The notes under the pieces are model-generated. The model was not told where the DNA came from. It saw only the letters and a list, made by a program, of their open reading frames with translations, and searched no databases. From the NCBI RefSeq assembly GCF_000300195.1, contig NZ_AMQH01000002.1, forward strand, positions 248,001 through 312,000: a stretch of 64,000 bases of DNA. Reading direction: 5' to 3'. Made by a program: the position numbers and the translations under genes. The stretch is from Clostridium tunisiense TJ. Its GTDB lineage: Bacteria > Bacillota > Clostridia > Clostridiales > Clostridiaceae. Of the stretch, positions 16,212-23,976 are shown piece after piece (the stretch's first letter is position 1; each line of letters begins with the position of its first letter).

Positions 16212-16432
16212 GAATAAACTCCTTACATACTTATTATCATATTCAATATATGCAGCTTCCAATAATTATGGTATTTAAATTTAGCTAACAATAATTAAAA
16301 TTACTACTTTTTACATCTGTCCCTATAGATATACCTTCTCAGAAAGCACTTTTTAAAACTTACTCTTCATGGATTTTATAACCTTTGACCCTCATCTCTG
16401 AAGTTTCTTACTTAAAATTATATAAAAAATAA

Positions 16433-16458
16433 AAGAGGATGTATAAAAACATCCTCTT
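16433..16458 (-). terminator. Terminator of the 16465-17532 gene
   Basis: AAGAGGATGT (16433-16442) pairs perfectly with 16449-16458 around a 6-base loop, and the minus-strand side continues into TTTTATTTTTTATA. Confidence 0.9.
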
Positions 16459-16464
16459 AAACTG

Positions 16465-17532
16465 TTAAGCTTTTATTATTTCTTCTTCCAACTCTTTCAT
16501 TAATGCATCTACAGTAACAATTTTGTCTACCTTATGAGCGTTTTCTCCACAAAATAGAAGAGCTTCATCTATATTTCCGTTTACTGCATTGATTAATGCT
16601 TTAGTTATGCAATAAGGTGTTGTCTTAGGATTACAATGGGATATGCATTTATAACATTTTGTTACCTTTACTCCCCCATCCTCCACTTGATTCATGAATG
16701 GATTTTTAATAGCACGTCCTGGCATTCCTACTGGACTTTGCACAATAATAATATCCTCAAGTTTTGAATTTATATAAGCATTTTTATAGTTTATATGGGC
16801 ATCACATTCCTCTGTAGCTACAAATCTTGTAGCCATTTGAACACCGGCAGCTCCAAGTTTTAAATATTTTGCAATGTCATAACCATCAAAAACTCCACCC
16901 GCTACAACTACAGGTATTGATTTTTCATACTTTTCTTCATAAGTTTTAACTTCATTGATTATGTCAGTAATTACTTTATCATAATCTAGGTTCTCATCCT
17001 GTAATTCCTCTTTTTTAAAACCAAGATGTCCTCCTGCCTTTGGACCCTCAATAACTACTAAATCTGCAGTAGCTTTGTCATGTCTATCCCACATTTTTAA
17101 AATAACCTTGGCTGCCTTTAAGGACGATACTATAGGAGCTAGTTTCACCTTAGAATCCTTTGCTACCTTAGGAAGAGCTGAAGGAAGTCCTGCCCCTGAT
17201 ATTATTAGGTCAGCTCCAGCCTCTATTGCAGCTCTAACGTATTCCTCATAATGTTCCATAGCTACCATAATATTTACTCCAATTATACCTTGGAAAGCCT
17301 TTTCCTTAGCTAATCTTATATGTTCTTTTAAAGCTCTCAGGTTGGCCTCAAAAGGGTTTATTTCAAAATCCTTCTCTTTAAATCCTATTTGAGCAGCGGA
17401 AATAACACCTATTCCTCCTGCATTTGTTACTGCTGCTGCTAAATTAGAAAGAGAAACTCCAATTCCCATTCCTCCTTGTATAATTGGTAATCTAGCTACT
17501 AAATTTCCTATCTTTAATGGTTTTATATTCAT
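16465..17532 (-). CDS. FMN-dependent nitronate monooxygenase / FabK-like enoyl-ACP reductase family
   Basis: The protein (355 residues from the ATG at 17532) is an FMN-binding TIM barrel of the 2-nitropropane dioxygenase family: PIIQGGMGIGVS at the start, GVNIMVAMEHYEEYV, ISGAGLPSALP, VIEGPKAGGHLG and VAGGVFDG with the phosphate-binding loop GAAGVQMATRFVATEECDAH. A C-terminal CYKCISHC segment has three cysteines. The family includes nitronate monooxygenases and FabK, an enoyl-ACP reductase of fatty acid synthesis. The upstream site that looks like a FabT operator favours a lipid-related role, but no other fab gene is near. Confidence 0.85.
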   Translation of the reverse strand: MNIKPLKIGNLVARLPIIQGGMGIGVSLSNLAAAVTNAGGIGVISAAQIGFKEKDFEINPFEANLRALKEHIRLAKEKAFQGIIGVNIMVAMEHYEEYVRAAIEAGADLIISGAGLPSALPKVAKDSKVKLAPIVSSLKAAKVILKMWDRHDKATADLVVIEGPKAGGHLGFKKEELQDENLDYDKVITDIINEVKTYEEKYEKSIPVVVAGGVFDGYDIAKYLKLGAAGVQMATRFVATEECDAHINYKNAYINSKLEDIIIVQSPVGMPGRAIKNPFMNQVEDGGVKVTKCYKCISHCNPKTTPYCITKALINAVNGNIDEALLFCGENAHKVDKIVTVDALMKELEEEIIKA

Positions 17533-17576
17533 TAAATCTTCATCTCCTCTATAAGAAGTTAATTCAATCAATTTTA

Positions 17577-17605
17577 TTTGATAATCAAATATTTTGATTA
17601 TCAAA
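17577..17605. promoter_or_regulatory. Double palindromic operator, FabT/MarR-like
   Basis: TTTGATAATCAAA (17577-17589) and TTTGATTATCAAA (17593-17605) are separated by TAT; each is itself a 13-bp palindrome and together they form a larger one. They resemble the binding site of FabT-type MarR repressors of fatty acid synthesis genes. The site lies about 45 bases upstream of the FabK-like gene. Confidence 0.6.
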
Positions 17606-17858
17606 GTAATAATTACTATTATATATCATATCCAATTAAAATTCAATAAATTCCAAACTAACTTAATAGGGTCACTGAAAAAACGTAATTATTCTATTTA
17701 AAAATTATAAATAAAGCTATACACCAATAATAAAATTCATTAGTGTATAGCTCTTAGTGTAAACCAACCTTAGCACTAATTTTAGCCTAGATTGCCATCT
17801 TATTTTTTAAGTTAAATCTATTAAGTTTAAACCTAAAACCAAATAAACAAATAGATTA
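17606..17858. other. Intergenic region between the FabK-like and DUF3867-type genes
   Basis: The stretch holds only a hairpin (AGCTATACAC at 17715-17724 with 17743-17752) whose minus-strand side runs into TTTATTTATAATTTTT, probably the terminator of the 17859-18431 gene. Nothing else is seen. Confidence 0.6.
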
Positions 17859-18431
17859 TTAGTATATATAGGTAGAAGAATTCTCACATATAGATATGTT
17901 AAGAGACTTTTCTTTCATTAACTTTTTATAAGAACATAAAAATTCATTAAGCTCGTTATCTGCTAAATTAATATGTGTGTAGCTTTTTAAAATCACATTC
18001 TCCTCTTCCATAATTATTTCTACGTTATTATTTGAATTCTTAATATAATAAATTGTCACTGTTTTAGAACTAATTCTTCCTTTATACTTTTCTTGAAAAC
18101 TTAGAGTTTTTCTCATTTCCTCATAGTCTTTTCCCAATGAACCAAACTGGCTAGTATCAATTCCGAAAGATTTCATTTGTTCATCAATATTATTCATATC
18201 GAATCCATATCTCTCCATAACCTTCTTTTGAATATTTAAAAACTTCTCTTGAGATATGTTGTTTTCCTCCATGTAAGCTTGTATTTTTCTGCTAAATTCT
18301 AGCATATTAATTTTTCCTTCTCCCATGGAATAATATAGTGAGTATATATAATCCTCAAATTTATCGATATCCTTGTCATTGACTCTATTTTTAAGCTCAT
18401 TGAAATCTATTATATCGCTAATTTTAATCAT
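17859..18431 (-). CDS. Conserved clostridial protein of unknown function (DUF3867-like)
   Basis: The 190-residue protein starts with MIKISDIIDFNELKNR, then acidic helices and the segment MEENNISQEKFLNIQKKVM, which I associate with the clostridial DUF3867 family; this is from memory and not checked. The N-terminal 110 residues look helical and the C-terminal 80 a mixed fold. There is no signal peptide or membrane segment. The AAGGAG ribosome binding site directly abuts the ATG, which is closer than usual, so a start slightly further in (for example a non-ATG codon) is possible. A MITE-like repeat lies 28 bases upstream. Confidence 0.65.
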   Translation of the reverse strand: MIKISDIIDFNELKNRVNDKDIDKFEDYIYSLYYSMGEGKINMLEFSRKIQAYMEENNISQEKFLNIQKKVMERYGFDMNNIDEQMKSFGIDTSQFGSLGKDYEEMRKTLSFQEKYKGRISSKTVTIYYIKNSNNNVEIIMEEENVILKSYTHINLADNELNEFLCSYKKLMKEKSLNISICENSSTYIY

Positions 18432-18458
18432 CTCCTTAAATAAAAACTATGTTTTAAG

Positions 18459-18544
18459 GCATCTAAAAATAAATAACAAGTCAAAGATGTGAAGTATAAC
18501 ACAAAATAGACGAGCATACTAACTTATTTATTTTTTGAAGATGC
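18459..18544. repeat. MITE-like repeat, short copy
   Basis: This 86-bp element has imperfect terminal inverted repeats (GCATCT-x-AAAATAAATAA at one end and its near complement at the other) and shares most of its sequence with the 158-bp copy at 61296-61453, from which it differs mainly by lacking about 64 internal bases. TTAA flanks both ends. Confidence 0.75.
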
Positions 18545-18616
18545 TTAATATATTATTAGTAACGTAATGCCGAATATTCTTTTGCAGAAAAATTTTAAGA
18601 AATCAACTACAAATTC

Positions 18617-18657
18617 AGAAAAAGATACCCCTGTGTTTAAGGGATATCTTTTTTTAT
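18617..18657. terminator. Terminator downstream of the CBS-ACT gene
   Basis: AAAGATA plus CCC pairs with GGG plus TATCTTT around an 8- to 9-base loop, with T-rich tails on both sides. It lies about 125 bases beyond the stop of the 18782-19402 gene. Confidence 0.7.
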
Positions 18658-18781
18658 TTATAGGAATGGAAATTCCTAACTACTCGATATTTAATAAATT
18701 ACAATTAAAAGCACATTAAGATTCATACTATTTAAAGTTTTCTCCTAAAACAAAGCTCTTGAAAGGTAATTTTCTATAAAA

Positions 18782-19402
18782 CTACTGAACTTTAAAGCCA
18801 GCATTTTTAACTTTTGTTAGGATTTCATCAAAATTATCAGTTTTTAATCTTACAACTATTTCTTTAACATCTGTTACACTTTTTGGATCAACTACAACAA
18901 AGCTTATAATATCACCTTTGTTTTCAGTAATTATTTTAGAAAGCTTAGATAGCTGTCCTGGGATATCATAAGCAATAACTGCTAATCTTTTTCCCTTATT
19001 TAATCCAAATAGTTCAGTAAATTGATGGAATATAGCATGGTGAGTAATTATTCCTTTAAACTCTCCATTATTATCAACTACAGCTATGAAAGATACACTC
19101 TTTGTTTCTAAGAAATGAGCAGCTTCTTCCATTTGCTCTAATGGATTAATTGTTGGCACATCTGTTCTCATAACATTTTCAACTAAAAAATCTGAAAGTA
19201 AACACTGTCTTTCAATACATTTTTCATAATAGTAAGTGTATATTTTTTCTTTTGATATTGCACCGTAAAATTTATTACCATCCGCTACTGGAATGGATAA
19301 AAAATTATTCTTTTCCATAACATCAAGAGCTTCGCCTATGGTAATTTTTGGAGTTACAGTAGTTAATTTCTCTTTTGGCAACATTAAGTTACTTACAAAC
19401 AT
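18782..19402 (-). CDS. CBS-domain pair plus ACT domain protein (AcuB-like)
   Basis: The 206-residue protein has two CBS domains (about residues 5-60 and 70-130; VMEKNNFLSIPVADGNKFYG and MRTDVPTINPLEQMEEAAHF) followed by an ACT domain (about 137-206; RLAVIAYDIPGQLSKLSKII). CBS pairs bind adenine nucleotides and ACT domains bind amino acids, so this is likely a small regulatory sensor, as in AcuB-type proteins. The ATG at 19402 is used because AGGAGG lies eight bases upstream. It is a single gene with its own terminator. Confidence 0.85.
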   Translation of the reverse strand: MFVSNLMLPKEKLTTVTPKITIGEALDVMEKNNFLSIPVADGNKFYGAISKEKIYTYYYEKCIERQCLLSDFLVENVMRTDVPTINPLEQMEEAAHFLETKSVSFIAVVDNNGEFKGIITHHAIFHQFTELFGLNKGKRLAVIAYDIPGQLSKLSKIITENKGDIISFVVVDPKSVTDVKEIVVRLKTDNFDEILTKVKNAGFKVQ

Positions 19403-19705
19403 AATCAATTCCTCCTTATTAAGGCTATCAGTAATAATTATATTACTGATAATATATATTATTCGCTATTTTCAAATACAAGTAAAAACTATGATGATTA
19501 TCTTTAATTATACTTGAAATTACATAAATTTGTCTATATATTTAAATATTAAATAATAAGTAAAGTTTATACTTTATTTACAACTCCCCTAAAACTTATA
19601 ATATTTTATTAAGGTTTAACATAAAAGTTATAATCTTCATTAAAACTATGATATAATTATTAATAAATTATACTATAAATTCTTTTTTCATTATGGGGGT
19701 TACCT
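19403..19705. other. Divergent promoter region, no gene
   Basis: About 300 bp of very AT-rich sequence between the divergent CBS-ACT and HD-GYP genes. It should contain both promoters; I see no repeat or RNA structure. Confidence 0.5.
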
Positions 19706-20965
19706 ATGAATATCAGTCTTAATAAAGTAGTTAATGCTCTATCTATATCCTTAGATTTAGCTGAGACTACCTCCTTACAAAACTTAAATGTTATAGAAGA
19801 TATCTCTGGGGTGAATTATTCTAAGCATAAGTATTCACATCACTCTAAGCGCACCGCCTTCATAGCACTAGAGATTGGTAAAAAACTTAATATTAGTGAG
19901 GAAAGTTATCATAATTTATATATTGCATCCATGCTTCATGATATAGGTGCTCAAAGTATGCTTGATGAAGTCCATACCTCTGTAGAGTATATTAAAAAAC
20001 ATTGTGTTGAAGGTGCCTACATGATACAGAAAATTCCTGCACTAATTCAAATATATGATATAATCCTTTATCACCACGAAAATTATGATGGTAGTGGTTG
20101 TATGAAGCTAAAAAATTATCTTATTCCCTTTGAGGCGCAAATTATCAGACTTGCTGATTTGTTAGAGGTTATGTTTGATGAAAATATCCCAATTTACAAA
20201 CAAAAGGATTCTCTTATAGATTGGATAAAACTTCACAGTGGTAGACTTTTTTGTCCAACTATTGTTGATTGCTTTTTAAATCTTGCTAGCAGTGAAACCT
20301 TTTGGCTTAACCTTTACAATGTGCCCCATATGGGTTTCATATTGGACTATATTGCACCTAAGAAAGAAAAATATGTTACCTTAAAGGAATTTGAATACAT
20401 AGCTGAAATTTTTGCTACTATCATAGATAGTAAGAGTGGCTTTACAGCTATGCATTCTAGAGGTATAGCTGATTTAGCTTTTGAAGTTTCAAAATATGTT
20501 GGTTATGATGAAAATAAATGCTTAAAAATGAAAATAGCAGGACTTCTTCACGATATCGGAAAGTTAGCAATCCCAGCAACTATTCTAGATAAAAAAGATA
20601 AGCTAACAGAGGATGAATTTTCTTTAATAAAATCTCATACTTATTATACAAAGCTTATTTTAGATAGAATCGAACTTATTCCTGATATTAGTGAATGGGC
20701 TGCCAATCATCATGAGAAATTAAATGGAGCTGGATATCCTAGAAGACTTTCTGCTGAACATATAAGTGAAGAAAGTAAAATCATTGGGGTTTGCGACATA
20801 TACCAAGCGCTTACTGAGGATAGACCTTATAGAAAAGGAATGTACATGTACGAAGCTTTTCAAATTCTCGATGACATGGTAAGAAGCGAATTTATATGTG
20901 GTAATGCTGTAAAATCTCTAAAGAGTACACTAATTTCTAAAGTAGAAGAAAATTTATCTACGTGA
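19706..20965 (+). CDS. Tandem HD-GYP domain protein (probable c-di-GMP phosphodiesterase)
   Basis: The 419-residue protein contains two HD-GYP modules. The first (about residues 40-190) has H-x-x-K, MLHDIG and HHENYDGSG; the second (about 225-400) has LLHDIGKLAIP, HHEKLNGAGYP and GVCDIYQALTEDRPYR. HD-GYP proteins hydrolyse cyclic di-GMP with a two- or three-iron site. There is no receiver or membrane domain, so it is probably cytoplasmic and may be regulated through the first module. The first module has HHENYDGSGC where the second has the full GYP signature, which hints that the second is the active one. It is followed by a terminator. Confidence 0.88.
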   Translation: MNISLNKVVNALSISLDLAETTSLQNLNVIEDISGVNYSKHKYSHHSKRTAFIALEIGKKLNISEESYHNLYIASMLHDIGAQSMLDEVHTSVEYIKKHCVEGAYMIQKIPALIQIYDIILYHHENYDGSGCMKLKNYLIPFEAQIIRLADLLEVMFDENIPIYKQKDSLIDWIKLHSGRLFCPTIVDCFLNLASSETFWLNLYNVPHMGFILDYIAPKKEKYVTLKEFEYIAEIFATIIDSKSGFTAMHSRGIADLAFEVSKYVGYDENKCLKMKIAGLLHDIGKLAIPATILDKKDKLTEDEFSLIKSHTYYTKLILDRIELIPDISEWAANHHEKLNGAGYPRRLSAEHISEESKIIGVCDIYQALTEDRPYRKGMYMYEAFQILDDMVRSEFICGNAVKSLKSTLISKVEENLST

Positions 20966-20987
20966 TTTTACTAGCAAATAAATTTAT

Positions 20988-21030
20988 GGCAATATTATGT
21001 ATTAGGAGTTGATATATAATATTGCCTTTT
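20988..21030 (+). terminator. Terminator of the HD-GYP gene
   Basis: GGCAATATTAT (20988-20998) pairs with 21016-21026 and is followed by TTTT. Confidence 0.75.
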
Positions 21031-21064
21031 CATTTATGATTTTTTCAGCTAAAATAATATTGAG

Positions 21065-21532
21065 GTGAAAAACATGGAGTTTTTAGTTAATACAGTAGAA
21101 GAAACAGAAAACCTGGGTATTCAGCTTGGAAGCCTTGCTAATGCAGGTGATATAATTTGCTTAATTGGAGACCTTGGAACTGGTAAAACTCATCTTACCA
21201 AGGGAATTGCTAAGGGTCTATCTATTGATGAGCATATTACAAGCCCTACCTTCAACATTGTAAATGAATATGATGGAAGATTAAAACTTTATCATTTTGA
21301 TGTATATAGAGTAAATGATCCTGATGAAATAGCTGCTATAGGTTTTGATGAATATATTTTTGGTGGCGGAGTAAGTGTAATTGAATGGGCCAATTACATT
21401 GAAGAGATAATTCCAAAGGAGAGCTTAACTCTTACTTTAGAAAAAGTTCCTCAGCTAGGTTCTACCTGTAGAAGAGTAACTATAACTTATAGTGATTCCA
21501 GATATGACTATATAAAGGAGTTAACATTATGA
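21065..21532 (+). CDS. tsaE: tRNA t6A modification ATPase TsaE
   Basis: The 155-residue protein has the P-loop GDLGTGKTHLTKGIA near residue 38, then TSPTFNIVNEY and FDVYRV, all typical of TsaE. It is the ATPase partner of TsaB and TsaD in making N6-threonylcarbamoyladenosine at position 37 of ANN-decoding tRNAs. It starts a three-gene unit tsaE-tsaB-rimI with overlapping ends (ATGA with tsaB). tsaD is not in the window, while the first enzyme of the pathway is encoded at 62015-63064. Confidence 0.95.
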   Translation: MKNMEFLVNTVEETENLGIQLGSLANAGDIICLIGDLGTGKTHLTKGIAKGLSIDEHITSPTFNIVNEYDGRLKLYHFDVYRVNDPDEIAAIGFDEYIFGGGVSVIEWANYIEEIIPKESLTLTLEKVPQLGSTCRRVTITYSDSRYDYIKELTL

Positions 21533-22239
21533 AGATATTGTGTTTAGATTCGGCTACTGAAAGCGCAACTGCTGCAATTATTGACGAAGATAAGCTTCTT
21601 GGAGAAATAACTTTTAATTATAAGAAACAACACTCTACAATAATGATGCCTATGATAGATGCCCTTTTAACTTCAACAGATTTATCTATTGAAGATATAG
21701 ATGGTTTTGTTGTTTCAAAGGGTCCTGGTTCCTTTACTGGACTTAGAATAGGAATGGCTACCATAAAAGGCTTAGCACAACCTACTGGAAAACCCTTTGT
21801 AACCATTTCTACTTTAGATGCTCTTGCAAATAATTTGTTTTTTTCTACGGGAGTTATTTGTCCTATAATGGACGCCTTAAGGGGAAATGTTTATACAAAT
21901 TTTTACAGAGTATGTAATGGCTCCTTGGAGACTCTTGGAGAATCTGAAATTTTATCAATTGAAGAACTAATTAATAAATTGAAAAACTATAATGAACCTA
22001 TACACTTTATAGGGGATGGTACCTACAAATTTAAAGAGACTCTTGCTGAAAATTTAAGCAATGTATACTTTGCACCAACTCATTTAAATGTAGTTAAAGC
22101 ATCCTCTTTAGGTGAAATTGGATTAAGGCGCTTAAAAAACGGTGAAAAAGAAGACGTATTTACCTCTGCACCAATTTACCTTCGACCTTCTCAAGCAGAA
22201 AGAGAATATGAAGAAAAGCTGAGGAATAATAATGGTTGA
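21529..22239 (+). CDS. tsaB: tRNA t6A modification protein TsaB
   Basis: The 236-residue protein is an ASKHA-fold, TsaB-type partner of TsaD: MKILCLDSATESATAAI at the start and SKGPGSFTGLRIGMATIKGL near residue 65, the family signature. It is a non-catalytic scaffold that dimerises with TsaD. Its ATG overlaps the tsaE stop by four bases, and its end overlaps rimI by eight bases, so the three genes are translated together. Length and motifs are normal. Confidence 0.95.
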   Translation: MKILCLDSATESATAAIIDEDKLLGEITFNYKKQHSTIMMPMIDALLTSTDLSIEDIDGFVVSKGPGSFTGLRIGMATIKGLAQPTGKPFVTISTLDALANNLFFSTGVICPIMDALRGNVYTNFYRVCNGSLETLGESEILSIEELINKLKNYNEPIHFIGDGTYKFKETLAENLSNVYFAPTHLNVVKASSLGEIGLRRLKNGEKEDVFTSAPIYLRPSQAEREYEEKLRNNNG

Positions 22240-22678
22240 TTTATCTATTGTCCCAATGAACGAAAGTAATATAATAGAAGTTCAGCATATCAGCAAACTA
22301 AGCTTTCCAATTGCCTGGAGTTTAGATTCTTTAAAGAAGGAATTAGATAATAAATATGCTAACTATATAGTCTTAAACCTTGGAGATAAAGTAGTTGGCT
22401 TTGGTGGCATGTGGATTATCTTTGATGAAGCACATATAACTAACATTGCAGTTCACCCTGACTATCGTGGCCATGGCTTAGGAGATATTTTAGTGGAAAA
22501 CCTCTTAATTATAGCTAGGCAAAAAAAATTGATTGGTATTACTTTAGAAGTTAGAAAGTCAAATATAGCCGCAATAAGCCTTTACGAAAAACATGGCTTT
22601 ATTACTGAGGGAATAAGAAAACAGTACTATGAAGATAACAAAGAAGACGCTTACGTAATGTGGAATAGAAAAATTTAA
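22232..22678 (+). CDS. rimI: Ribosomal protein S18 alanine N-acetyltransferase RimI
   Basis: The 148-residue protein is a GNAT acetyltransferase: AVHPDYRGHGLGDILVENLL holds the acetyl-CoA loop (R-x-x-G-x-G), followed by LEVRKSNIAAISLYEKHGF, the conserved segment of RimI-type enzymes. RimI acetylates the N-terminus of ribosomal protein S18. Its place after tsaE-tsaB is common in Firmicutes. A terminator begins right at its stop codon. Confidence 0.93.
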   Translation: MVDLSIVPMNESNIIEVQHISKLSFPIAWSLDSLKKELDNKYANYIVLNLGDKVVGFGGMWIIFDEAHITNIAVHPDYRGHGLGDILVENLLIIARQKKLIGITLEVRKSNIAAISLYEKHGFITEGIRKQYYEDNKEDAYVMWNRKI

Positions 22679-22711
22679 AGACTATGAAAGTTCATTTCAT
22701 AGTCTTTTATT
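22677..22711 (+). terminator. Terminator of tsaE-tsaB-rimI
   Basis: AAAGACTATGAAA (22677-22689) pairs perfectly with 22695-22707 around a 5-base loop and is followed by TTATT. Confidence 0.92.
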
Positions 22712-22807
22712 AAGCTTACTTATAATTTTTGCATTACTTCCTTCTTTAATTCTTACTCACACATAAACTAAGAACAAATTTTAAAAACCTGTAACTTTAG
22801 CTTGCTC

Positions 22808-23449
22808 TTATATATTACTAGCTTTTTCTTTAAGCTTTTGCTGCTCTAAAGCAAGACTTTCCTTATGAATTAGTGGAGAAACTTTCTTATAAGATGCGAA
22901 GGTTATAACAGATACAGCCGCTCCCTTAAGAATGTTAAAAGGTGTAATTCCAATAACAATTAAAGATGCTAAACTACTAATGCTCTTATTAGCAGCAGCT
23001 GCTGCCCCAATAACATTATTTAAGCCTCCAAATAATTTTGCATATATTGGTATTAAAATAAAATAGTTAAATAATCCTGCAACTAAAGTCATAGCAATTG
23101 TTCCAGAAATTAATCCTATAATTGCCTTCTTTCTACTTTTATCTTTATGATAAACCCATGAAGCTACATATACAAAAACTCCACCTACTAAGAAGTTAGC
23201 AAATTCACCTACTCCTCCTGTACTTGATCCATGCAATATTATATTCAATACATTTTTTATAAATTCAATTATTATTCCTGCTACTGGTCCTAATGCAAAT
23301 CCCCCTATTAATGCTGGTAAATCACTAAAGTCAAGCTTTAAAAACGGTGGAAATCCTGGTATAGGAAACTCAAACAGCATTAATATGAATGCTATTGCAC
23401 CTAAAAGTGAAATTTTAATTAGTGAATTTAAATTTGTCTTCTTTTTCAT
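22808..23449 (-). CDS. ribU: Riboflavin ECF transporter S component RibU
   Basis: The 213-residue membrane protein has about six hydrophobic segments and the LDFSDLPALIGGFALGPVAG region typical of RibU, the riboflavin-binding S component of energy-coupling factor transporters. It needs the shared ATPase/EcfT module, which is not encoded nearby. The assignment to riboflavin, rather than another vitamin, is strongly backed by the FMN riboswitch in its leader. The start has AGGGAGGG a few bases upstream. When FMN is plentiful, transcription should stop at the leader terminator. Confidence 0.95.
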   Translation of the reverse strand: MKKKTNLNSLIKISLLGAIAFILMLFEFPIPGFPPFLKLDFSDLPALIGGFALGPVAGIIIEFIKNVLNIILHGSSTGGVGEFANFLVGGVFVYVASWVYHKDKSRKKAIIGLISGTIAMTLVAGLFNYFILIPIYAKLFGGLNNVIGAAAAANKSISSLASLIVIGITPFNILKGAAVSVITFASYKKVSPLIHKESLALEQQKLKEKASNI

Positions 23450-23499
23450 ATTTTCCCTCCTAAAATTGTACTGCGAACCTCAAGAGGTATCTTTGTGTA

Positions 23500-23536
23500 A
23501 TAAAATAAAAACACCCTGACCAACATGATCAGGGCG
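23500..23536 (-). terminator. Riboswitch-controlled terminator upstream of ribU
   Basis: On the minus strand CGCCCTGA and TCAGGGTG form a stem (one G-U pair) followed by TTTTTATTTT. The first arm is complementary to the start of the aptamer (TCAGGGC), which allows an alternative antiterminator pairing. Confidence 0.85.
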
Positions 23537-23557
23537 TAACAATTCATATTACACATA

Positions 23558-23665
23558 CTACCTTCTTTCATCCAGACTTTACTGTCGGCTTCGGAATCTA
23601 ACCGAATCTGCCTTACGGCTCGCGGGCTTTACCGCCGGTGGGGACTCTCACCCCGCCCTGAAGTG
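23558..23665 (-). promoter_or_regulatory. FMN riboswitch (RFN element)
   Basis: The minus strand holds the conserved RFN core: AGGGCGGGGTGAGAGTCCCC, ACCGGCGGTAAAGCCCGCGA, and CAGTAAAGTCTGGATGAAAG. It lies directly upstream of ribU and its terminator, as expected for FMN-controlled riboflavin uptake. Confidence 0.97.
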
Positions 23666-23976
23666 CATTATTTAATTATTTCTTACAAGAATAATTATAA
23701 TACAATCTAAGTACTATAGCAATACGTTATAGATTATTTTTCTAAACTTCTACTGCCAATTTATTGTATTGCTTATTCTAAAACTTTGCTGTTTATAAAT
23801 TAAGTATTAAAAGAATAATTCTCTTAATAAATTATCTGATTAAAGTTTTTTTCTTTTATATAAATTTACAGAATAAAGCTGAAGGTGGCTTAAACACTAT
23901 ATTTTCTTATCTTCTTTTCTTTGTTTAAAGATTTCTTTATTTAGAGATTTCTTTTAAAGAACATACCTTATTATCT
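23666..23976. other. AT-rich intergenic region upstream of the FMN riboswitch
   Basis: No gene or clear structure is seen in these 311 bases between the riboswitch (which needs a promoter here) and the end of tex. Confidence 0.5.
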
